NCBI GenBank assembly: GCA_963783445.1
Contig: CAWANP010000002.1
Location: 868,001-932,000, forward strand
Direction of reading: 5' to 3'
DNA length: 64,000 bases
From: CAWANP01 sp963783445
GTDB lineage: Bacteria > Chloroflexota > Anaerolineae > JAAYZQ01
The notes under the pieces are model-generated. The model searched no databases and was not told where the DNA came from. It worked only from the letters and a program-made list of their open reading frames with translations. Position numbers and translations under genes: made by a program. This document shows positions 34,247 to 40,861 of the stretch, piece by piece. Numbering within the stretch: position 1 is the stretch's first letter; every line of letters starts with the position of its first letter.

Positions 34247-34542
34247 TAAGTCACTCTGCATGTCAATGCCCAGAATGGATTCCTGGCCGGGTTTTCTGGC
34301 CCAACCTGAGCGATAAATCATCCAGGTGAACGAGGGCTTGATCCAGGTCATCCGCCTTCGTTTGAGGGGGGGACGAAGGTCTGGGCAGCGGTTGCTTTTT
34401 TCGCAATCTCTTCCGAAAATGCTTGGTACACGCGGACAGTGGTTTCTGAGGACTTGGCCCTGACTTGCTGCAGGGGAATGGTGGTATCCAGACCCTTCAC
34501 CTCTATCTTGCCGTCTGTCGATCTTGCATTCATGATTGGCAT
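34247..34542 (-). pseudogene. DUF4291 gene remnant, truncated and frameshifted
   Basis: The N-terminal frame (34542 down to 34348) has VRVYQAFSEEIAKKATAAQTFVPP; the next frame, from 34351, has MTWIKPSFTWMIYRSGWARKPGQ. Both are hallmark segments of DUF4291 proteins, which are about 190 residues long. A one-base indel near 34370, in a run of C, separates them, and the second half of the protein is missing: after GIDMQSDL the match ends and the ArsR promoter begins. Dead gene. It is followed at once by the regulator, so the deletion may have brought the ArsR promoter here. Confidence 0.7.
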
Positions 34543-34807
34543 AGCTCCAGTGCTAATCGAGGTACAATACGAACTGACCTGGATCTTCCTGGGTTCTCAA
34601 TCCGAAATCGGCAGCTGGTCTCAATCAAGCAGACAGTTCGTGTCGCGGCCAACACCACTGCTCTCGTCTTTCGGCAACCTGAAGGATACTCAATGGGAGG
34701 TCTTGTCTGGCACCGCCGATACGCGGTGTCTGCATGCCCTCCAGCACCGGCGACCCTCGACTGGGCAGCATGGACCGCTCGTCCAGATGGTTTGGCAGGC
34801 CGGGCCC

Positions 34808-35824
34808 TCAGTCGCTGCTGGCGGTCGCCTGTTCACCAGCGGGGGGCTGGCGTTTCTGCCACCAAAGCACGGCGCCGGGCAGGCTGGCTACGATGATGAT
34901 GCCCTGCATGGCCAGCGACATGGCCAGAGCGGATGCCGGGTCCGAAACCGCACCCGCCAGCTCATAGTACAGGACAATGAATACCCCCTGGTTCCAGCCA
35001 AGCCCGGAGGCGATGGAGGGCAGGAGCGGCGCTATGGCTGTGAGGGGGGTGAGCACGAACACCCATTCCAGGGCGATATCGACCCCAGCAGACCTCGCGG
35101 CCACATAGTTTACGACACAGGTGGTGGCCACGATGGCCAGCCCAATACCCAGAGCCACGGCTAGCGCGCGCTTGTGGTTTCTGTAGACCTGTACCGAGTC
35201 AGACAGCTTCTGGTAGAGAGGCAGGAACCTGCGCAACGGACCCAGGCCAAAGACGCGTTCCACCAGGAGGCGCAGGCGCTGGCTCATCAGAACGGCAAAA
35301 CCCATGGCCGCTACCATGAGAAGCAGGACCAGGGCCGTGAGCAGCCAGGTGAGGTCTGAGCGTCCCATGAAAACCACAGCATAGGCCATGCCCAGGACCG
35401 CCGCGAGGAGATAGGCCGCCATGCCGACCAGGCGATCGACGAACACCGACACGGCAACCTGGGTGCCCTGGCCCGGGGTTTGGCGGGCCAAGTCCCAGCC
35501 TCGGGCGATGTCACCGCCGATCATACTCCAGGGCAGATTGGCAAAAAAGAGGCCCACCAGGTTGTGCCGATACAAGCTCAGGTAGGGAACTGCCACGCCG
35601 AGGGTTCGGAGCAAATAGCGCCACTTGAGTACCTGAAAGCCGATAGCCACGAAATAGATGGCCAGTGCTACCAGCCAGAGCCATGGCCGGAAATCAGCCA
35701 GAATAGCAGCCCAGTCAGCATTCCGGATCGTAGGCTGGTAAAAGATATAGGCGATCAGTCCCAGGCTGATCGCCACTTTGAGAACCGTGAGCAGCCGGTC
35801 CTTCCAGGGATTATCTTGGCTCAA
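34808..35824 (-). CDS. Lysylphosphatidylglycerol-synthetase-like membrane (flippase) protein
   Basis: 338 residues, about eight hydrophobic segments. The UPF0104/LPG-synthase membrane-region pattern is clear: KWRYLLRTLGVAVPYLSLYRHNLVGLFFANLPWSMIGGDIARGWDLAR, then SVFVDRLVGMAAYL and a C-terminal LLPSIASGLGWNQGVFIVLYYEL. Relatives flip aminoacyl-lipids or polyprenol-linked sugars, or have unknown tasks. The soluble transferase part of MprF is absent. It overlaps the GT2 gene upstream by 14 bases; the pair is probably for a lipid-linked sugar. Confidence 0.85.
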   Translation of the reverse strand: MSQDNPWKDRLLTVLKVAISLGLIAYIFYQPTIRNADWAAILADFRPWLWLVALAIYFVAIGFQVLKWRYLLRTLGVAVPYLSLYRHNLVGLFFANLPWSMIGGDIARGWDLARQTPGQGTQVAVSVFVDRLVGMAAYLLAAVLGMAYAVVFMGRSDLTWLLTALVLLLMVAAMGFAVLMSQRLRLLVERVFGLGPLRRFLPLYQKLSDSVQVYRNHKRALAVALGIGLAIVATTCVVNYVAARSAGVDIALEWVFVLTPLTAIAPLLPSIASGLGWNQGVFIVLYYELAGAVSDPASALAMSLAMQGIIIVASLPGAVLWWQKRQPPAGEQATASSD

Positions 35825-36743
35825 GAGTGGTTTCCTGTTGTTCTACGCCCTGGCCAGGATCTTTGGTAGTCCAGGCCATGTCCCAAACGACGTGCTTCTT
35901 TTTCCGAACGCGATAGTCCCAGGTACCCAGGAGCCGGGAGTACATCTCCAGCGAGCCCAAGAGCCCGAGCGTGCCCACCAGCCGGATCGCCCCCCATACC
36001 TCTTCCAGGGCGAGACGCAGCACGCGAGTGTTCTGCAAGCTGGAAACCTGGTAGCCATATTTGTCCTTCAGATGGAGATGTCCGGCATAGTTGCGGCGCC
36101 GCTGTCTGACAAAATCACCGACCGTTTCTGGACCCATATTGTAGACCACCGCGTCGGGAGCGTAGCGTACCTGCATACCACGGCGGATGATAAAAGCCTC
36201 GACAAAAGCCTCGTCCATCGCTACATCGGGTGGGATCTCATCGAATACCTTGCGGAAGGCAATCAGTTCACCCAGTCTGGGGATCTCGAGGCAGAGCTGG
36301 TGCTCCATTTGCAGCCGCAGATGAGATAGCACGCCGACGACGTGATCGGGTGTATTGACGGCTACCTTCTGGGCGCCTGTCATGCCTACGCCGGGATCCT
36401 GGAACATGCGCACCATTTTCTCAATGGTATCCTCGCGGGGCAGTGTGTCGCCGCTTTCAAGCACGCAGATCTTTTCCCGAGCGTGGGCCAGGAATACATT
36501 GATGGCCGACGTCTTGCCCTCGCGCTGTTCCTGGACATAGAGTTGGATGTGGGGGTCCTGTGTCATGTACTCCCGAACGATCTCTTCCGTGCGGTCGGTA
36601 CAGCCCGAAGCGACGACAATAATCTCGGTGATGTCGATCTCGTACTGTTGCTGGTCGAGCATCGCCTGCAAGAGCCGGCCGATATTCGCTTCTTCGTTGT
36701 AGGCCGTAATGCCTACGCTGCACTTGATCTTGGCTTCACTCAT
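35811..36743 (-). CDS. Family-2 glycosyltransferase
   Basis: 310 residues from ATG 36743; the longer open frame from 36827 starts inside the promoter. GT-A features: CSVGITAYNEEANIGRLLQAML, IIVVASGCTDRTEEIVREY, a DxD-equivalent ESGDTLP, and the acceptor-side DVAMDEAFVEAFI followed by QRRRNYAGHLHL, the Q/RxxRW-like helix of processive or polyprenyl enzymes. A hydrophobic patch near residue 265 may touch the membrane. It overlaps the flippase-like gene by 14 bases. Confidence 0.85.
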   Translation of the reverse strand: MSEAKIKCSVGITAYNEEANIGRLLQAMLDQQQYEIDITEIIVVASGCTDRTEEIVREYMTQDPHIQLYVQEQREGKTSAINVFLAHAREKICVLESGDTLPREDTIEKMVRMFQDPGVGMTGAQKVAVNTPDHVVGVLSHLRLQMEHQLCLEIPRLGELIAFRKVFDEIPPDVAMDEAFVEAFIIRRGMQVRYAPDAVVYNMGPETVGDFVRQRRRNYAGHLHLKDKYGYQVSSLQNTRVLRLALEEVWGAIRLVGTLGLLGSLEMYSRLLGTWDYRVRKKKHVVWDMAWTTKDPGQGVEQQETTLEPR

Positions 36744-36817
36744 ACTGTGCCTGCAATCGTCTCCAGGTTCCTCTCGCCAACCAGGTACTGCTATTCTCCG
36801 CTTCCTCAGAGTGGGCC

Positions 36818-36846
36818 AGTATACCACAAGAGCAGGGGCTTGTCAC
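36818..36846 (-). promoter_or_regulatory. Promoter of the GT2-flippase pair
   Basis: GTGACA (36841-36846), 17-bp spacer, TATACT (36818-36823) with TGG before it, minus strand. Starts transcription about 70 bases before the ATG at 36743. It shows that the open frame reaching 36827 is not translated. Confidence 0.7.
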
Positions 36847-36909
36847 TTTCAGTGATGCTGCACGCGGGGCCCCGGTGGCTCGGTTTTTCGTTTGCTGCTG
36901 GTGGCGTGC

Positions 36910-36938
36910 TTGCACCGGAACCACTCCCACGCTATAAT
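36910..36938 (+). promoter_or_regulatory. Promoter of the GreA-C-like gene
   Basis: TTGCAC (36910-36915), 17-bp spacer, TATAAT (36933-36938). It gives a leader of about 118 bases before the ATG at 37063. Confidence 0.65.
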
Positions 36939-37062
36939 GCACCAGTTCAAACTGCAGGGCTGGGGACGCGCCCACAGGATCTGGGCTTCTGTCTTTGGCT
37001 CACTCAAAAGCACCATAATCCTTCAGCCAGTGGCGGGCGCCTGGCGTTCTGGGAGGACGTCA

Positions 37063-37506
37063 ATGACAGATCGTTTGTACGATGAGAGGAACAGGCAGCC
37101 ACAGGCTGCCGAGGGCCAGGTCGCGGTTGGGACGCGTGTGGAAATGGAGCTTCTTACCGCCTCAGGCGAAAGCGAACTCATGGCAGTTGACGTCGTGCCT
37201 GATGGCGATGCCGATTTCGCCTCAGGATTTCTCGGTGCTGGTACCCCGCTGGGCCAAGCGATAGTGGGCCAACGGGCTGGTAGCCGGGTCCCATACCTGA
37301 AGGCGGATTTCATCGAGGTGAGGATCCTGGCGGTGACACCCAGCCTCGACTCTCCGTCTGGAGATGCGGCATCGAGCCGGCAAGCTGTGATCGACGAGGC
37401 CGTCTCCAAATCGAACCTTGCGGATACGCTGCGGTTGGCCCTGTCAGTTGACGTAAAGTGGGGCGACTATGACCCTGAGGCGCTTGAGAAAAACTGGGAC
37501 AAGTAG
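37063..37506 (+). CDS. GreA/GreB C-terminal-domain-like protein
   Basis: 147 residues. Residues 20-90 look like the FKBP-like C-terminal domain of Gre factors: VAVGTRVEMELL, DADFASGFLGAGTPLGQAIVGQRAGSRVPYL and VRILAVTP (compare SPLGxALLGKxxGD). The N-terminal coiled coil of GreA, which enters the polymerase channel, is absent; instead the protein ends in a 55-residue helical tail. It could bind RNA polymerase without cleavage activity. ATG 37063 has GGGAGG upstream. First gene of the long plus-strand run to 51.2 kb. Confidence 0.6.
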   Translation: MTDRLYDERNRQPQAAEGQVAVGTRVEMELLTASGESELMAVDVVPDGDADFASGFLGAGTPLGQAIVGQRAGSRVPYLKADFIEVRILAVTPSLDSPSGDAASSRQAVIDEAVSKSNLADTLRLALSVDVKWGDYDPEALEKNWDK

Positions 37507-37594
37507 CTGCCGGCCTGCGTGATCAAGGATCTCTCTACTGAAGTGCTTGATCCTCTATCCGGGTGACTCCTCAACCCCGCCTCGCATGGCACAC

Positions 37595-37623
37595 TTGTCG
37601 CTCCTTGCCTTTTGCTGTATAAT
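37595..37623 (+). promoter_or_regulatory. Upstream tandem promoter before the S2P gene
   Basis: TTGTCG (37595-37600), 17-bp spacer, TATAAT (37618-37623). A second promoter follows 72 bp later. Confidence 0.6.
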
Positions 37624-37667
37624 GCGCCGGTGTCAAACAGGTAGATAGGGCAACGCTCTCCTTTGTG

Positions 37668-37695
37668 TTGCGTCTGTTGCCACCTGTGCTATAAT
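37668..37695 (+). promoter_or_regulatory. Second tandem promoter before the S2P gene
   Basis: TTGCGT (37668-37673), 16-bp spacer, TGC TATAAT (37690-37695). An imperfect inverted repeat, CAGGT...GGCAAC with GTTGCC-ACCTG (37638-37686), overlaps the spacer. The 284-bp gap 37507-37790 holds only these sites. Confidence 0.65.
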
Positions 37696-37790
37696 TGACC
37701 TCTATCCATCGGGAACCAGGGCAGCCCTGCGCCGCGGTTGTCCAACTGTGAGGGCAAAAACGTGCTGGCTCATTCCCTGAGGAGATTCTG

Positions 37791-38444
37791 ATGTTTGGGC
37801 AGCTGCAAAGCACAATTCTTTTTCTGCTGGCTCTGGTCTTGTCGATCAGCTTCCACGAGTTTTCTCATGCCTGGTCGGCCTACGAGCTTGGTGATCTAAC
37901 TGCTCGCAGGTTGGGCCGCATGACGTTGAACCCGCTGGTTCACTTTGATCCCATCGGCGGACTGATGATCGTATTCATGGCCTTCAGTGGTTTTGGTATT
38001 GGATGGGGCAAGCCGGTACCGGTCAACCCCTACAACCTGCGGGGCAACCCCCGTGTGGGGATGGGGCTGACTTCGGCTGCTGGCCCCTTTTCCAACCTGG
38101 TTCTGGCGACGCTCTTTGCCATCCCATTGCGCATGGGCTGGTCTCTGCCGAGTCTGCTGGTGGCTTTTTTGTGGACGATGGTCTATACAAACGTGGGCTT
38201 GGCCCTATTCAACCTGATTCCCCTGCCGCCTCTCGACGGATTCCACGTGATCCAGGGTATCATTGGCACCATCCGTACCAGGTGGGCGGTTGAGCTGGGA
38301 AATATGCTGGATCAGATCGCTCCCTACGGCCCGTTTCTGTTGCTGGCTCTATTGTCACTTGGCTGGTTCAGCTCCTTTAGTCCCATAGGAAACCTTTTGG
38401 GTCCAGCACGAAACGCACTGGTAGCGCTGATTGCAGGCATATAG
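37791..38444 (+). CDS. Site-2 protease family (M50) membrane metallopeptidase
   Basis: 217 residues, about five membrane segments. Zinc motif HEFSH in SISFHEFSHAWSA, with the third ligand Asp in NLIPLPPLDGF. No PDZ domain and a short form typical of M50B proteins in Gram-positive and Chloroflexota genomes. Such enzymes cut peptides inside the membrane; substrate unknown. The HD-domain gene follows after three bases. Confidence 0.88.
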   Translation: MFGQLQSTILFLLALVLSISFHEFSHAWSAYELGDLTARRLGRMTLNPLVHFDPIGGLMIVFMAFSGFGIGWGKPVPVNPYNLRGNPRVGMGLTSAAGPFSNLVLATLFAIPLRMGWSLPSLLVAFLWTMVYTNVGLALFNLIPLPPLDGFHVIQGIIGTIRTRWAVELGNMLDQIAPYGPFLLLALLSLGWFSSFSPIGNLLGPARNALVALIAGI

Positions 38445-38447
38445 GGC

Positions 38448-38969
38448 GTGTCGGCTGCATATCGCGTCCAGCAGTTCGTATACGCGGTGCGTGCTGTGAT
38501 CCGGCCGAAGAAGGGTGGGGTGGATCTCGCAGCCCGCTACCTTTCCCCGGAGGCGCAAAGCCTCTTTGAGGCCATGCCGGGCTATGACCGCCAGCACGCG
38601 CTCAACGTGGTGCAAGTGCTGCAGGGTGAGGGACACACAGATGCCGACCTCCTGGTGGCAGCGCTACTGCATGACGCCGGGAAAACGGTGCAGCAGGATG
38701 GCGCGCTGAGCCTGTGGCACCGGGTGGCCGTTGTGCTTCTGCGCGCTTTCAGACCTGGTTTGTTGGATCGGATTGCCGAGGATCGGCCTGGTAGCTGGCG
38801 GCGGCCCTTTTTTGTGCAGCAATGCCATGCAGCCATTGGTGCTGAACTGGCGCACAAAGCAGGCTGTTCACCACGAACGGTGGCGCTGATCCGGTATCAC
38901 GAAGATGCAGCTGGTCGGGTTGAGGATCCAGATCTGGTTGCGCTGCAGGCCGCTGACAATGCAAGCTGA
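38448..38969 (+). CDS. HD-domain phosphohydrolase-like protein
   Basis: 173 residues with a GTG start three bases after the S2P stop. HD motif: a first His in DRQHALNVV, the HD pair in ALLHDAGK, then HAAIGAELA and RYHEDAAG as further metal ligands. Ends with LQAADNAS, as in small YfbR- or HDIG-like proteins. A nucleotide or cyclic-dinucleotide phosphatase role is possible. Confidence 0.8.
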   Translation: MSAAYRVQQFVYAVRAVIRPKKGGVDLAARYLSPEAQSLFEAMPGYDRQHALNVVQVLQGEGHTDADLLVAALLHDAGKTVQQDGALSLWHRVAVVLLRAFRPGLLDRIAEDRPGSWRRPFFVQQCHAAIGAELAHKAGCSPRTVALIRYHEDAAGRVEDPDLVALQAADNAS

Positions 38970-39067
38970 GAGATTGGTACCAGGCACTGGAGTCCGTAGC
39001 TCGGGAATCGGAATGCCTCTATAGGATCCAGGAGTCAATACCAAATACCTGTGGAAAGGGAGAAATC

Positions 39068-40057
39068 ATGAGCACAAGCAAACCACGCATTGCGATTGTG
39101 GGCCTGGGATTGATCGGCGGCTCCATTGGCCTTGCGTTGCGCGAGGCTGGCGTCGCTTCATCCGTCGTAGGACATGACAAAGAGCCGGGTGTCAACAACA
39201 AGGCAAAAAAGATGGGTGCCGTTGACAAGGCGGAATGGAATCTTATCTCCGCTTGTGAGGACTCGGACTTGATTATCCTGGCGACTCCAGTGGTCGAAAT
39301 GCAGGCGACGATGGAGGCCATCGGTCAGTATCTGCGGCCTGGCTGCGTTGTTATGGATACGGGCTCACTCAAGACGCCGGTACTGGCCTGGGCTGGCGAG
39401 TCCTTGCCCGAGAACGTCTATTTCGTGGGTGGAGATCCCATCATCGCCGCGACTGATTACGGAAAGCAAGGCGTGGAGGCAGCTAGGGCGGATCTTTTCC
39501 AGAAGGGCCTGTTTTGCTTGACCCCTTCGCCCAGTGCGGATCCCGCCGCGGTCAAGTTGGTCAGTGACCTGGTGATGATCCTGGGCGCGAAGCCCATCTA
39601 CTTTGATCCGGCCGAGCATGATGGCCTGGTTGCTGCCGTAGATCACCTGCCCGTGCTTTTGTCCTTGGCCATGATGGAGACTGTCATCCATCAGCCCTCA
39701 TGGAGGGAACTGCGCAAGGTGGCGGGAGCGTCCTTTGAGGTTAGCACGCAACTGGCCTCCACTGAGCCGCCGGGCTTTGGTGACGTATGCCTGACCAATC
39801 GGGACAACATTCTGCGCTGGATCGATGCCTATATCGCCTCACTGACCTCGTTCCGGGCGAGTCTGGTCGATGACCAGGCCGAGGTGCTCAACCAACGCTT
39901 TGAAGTTGCCGCGGTGGAAAGGGCCAAGTGGCTTCACGATCGTGAGCAGGGTCAGTGGGAGGGCGACAAAGGGGTAGAGATGCCTGAGAAACCGAATCTG
40001 TTGGCGGATGCCTTTCTGGGTGGATTCCTGCGGAAAAAAACAAAGAAGGATGACTAG
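39068..40057 (+). CDS. TyrA-like (prephenate/arogenate dehydrogenase family) protein with altered active site
   Basis: 329 residues. The N-terminal Rossmann loop GLGLIGGSIGLALREAG and DLIILATPV, VMDTGSLK are those of TyrA. In true TyrA the next segment is a GGHPMAGSE loop whose His takes part in catalysis; here it reads GGDPIIAATDYG, so His is Asp. The later VDHLPVLLSLAM is kept. The protein is therefore TyrA-like, but tyrosine synthesis is doubtful; another 2-hydroxyacid or imine substrate may be used. Shine-Dalgarno GGAAAGGGAG before the ATG. It heads the sugar-lipid operon, the GT2 gene starting 14 bp after it. Confidence 0.7.
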   Translation: MSTSKPRIAIVGLGLIGGSIGLALREAGVASSVVGHDKEPGVNNKAKKMGAVDKAEWNLISACEDSDLIILATPVVEMQATMEAIGQYLRPGCVVMDTGSLKTPVLAWAGESLPENVYFVGGDPIIAATDYGKQGVEAARADLFQKGLFCLTPSPSADPAAVKLVSDLVMILGAKPIYFDPAEHDGLVAAVDHLPVLLSLAMMETVIHQPSWRELRKVAGASFEVSTQLASTEPPGFGDVCLTNRDNILRWIDAYIASLTSFRASLVDDQAEVLNQRFEVAAVERAKWLHDREQGQWEGDKGVEMPEKPNLLADAFLGGFLRKKTKKDD

Positions 40058-40071
40058 GGGTACATCTCGCC

Positions 40072-40851
40072 ATGCCTAGCATTTCGCTTGTATTGCCGGC
40101 CTACAATGAGGCCGAAAACATTGAAGCAATGATCACCGAGGCCGTGCCTGCTCTGGAGGCAAGCGTCCAAGAAGCCGACGGTGATTCAGGAACACCCGAG
40201 TCTGATGGGGCCCTGCAGAACCAAGGTTGGGAGATCATCGTCGTGGACGATGGCAGTGCCGACGATACTGCGGCCATCACCCGCCGCCTCATGGAGAGCA
40301 TTCCACAGTTGCGGCTGGTGCAGCATCCCGTCAACCAGGGATTTGGGGCTGCCGTGTTCAACGGCTTCACGAGTGCCGAAAAGGATTGGATCTTTTACAC
40401 GGACGCTGATCGTCAGTTTGTGATGAGCGAACTGGAGCAGTTTGTGCCCCTGATGGGTCAGGCCGATCTGATCGCTGGCTACCGCGCCCCCCGCCGGGAC
40501 CCATTCATGAGGGTCGTCTATGGCAAGGGGTGGAGCATGCTGTGCACATTCATGTTCGGTTATACCGTGCGTGATGTGGATTGTGCCTTCAAGCTTTTCC
40601 GCCGCCAGATCATAGAGGAACTGGCACCAACCATTGCCTCTCGAGGGGCTACTTTCAGCATAGAATGGCTGGTGCGGGCCAAAAGAGCAGGCTATCGCTT
40701 TGTGGAATTGCCCGTAAGTCATCGTCCTCGAGTCGCCGGCAGCCAGACAGGGGCCAATGTCAACGTCATCGTCCGTGCCTTCCGGGAGATGCTGGGCTTC
40801 CGTCTGCAACTCTGGCGCGAGGGCAAGCCCCGGTCCAGTCCGAGGAGCTAA
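40072..40851 (+). CDS. Polyprenyl-phosphate glycosyltransferase (DPM1/ArnC-like GT2)
   Basis: 259 residues. SLVLPAYNEAENIEAMI, IIVVDDGSADDTAAI, FYTDADRQFVMSELE (the DxD acidic pair) and DCAFKLFRRQII are family marks of enzymes that move sugar from a nucleotide donor onto polyprenyl phosphate. An insertion of about 20 residues after the first helix (EADGDSGTPESDGAL) is unusual. No C-terminal membrane helices. The sugar-lipid it makes would be the donor for the membrane transferases encoded next. Confidence 0.88.
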   Translation: MPSISLVLPAYNEAENIEAMITEAVPALEASVQEADGDSGTPESDGALQNQGWEIIVVDDGSADDTAAITRRLMESIPQLRLVQHPVNQGFGAAVFNGFTSAEKDWIFYTDADRQFVMSELEQFVPLMGQADLIAGYRAPRRDPFMRVVYGKGWSMLCTFMFGYTVRDVDCAFKLFRRQIIEELAPTIASRGATFSIEWLVRAKRAGYRFVELPVSHRPRVAGSQTGANVNVIVRAFREMLGFRLQLWREGKPRSSPRS

Positions 40852-40861
40852 TCTGGACCCG

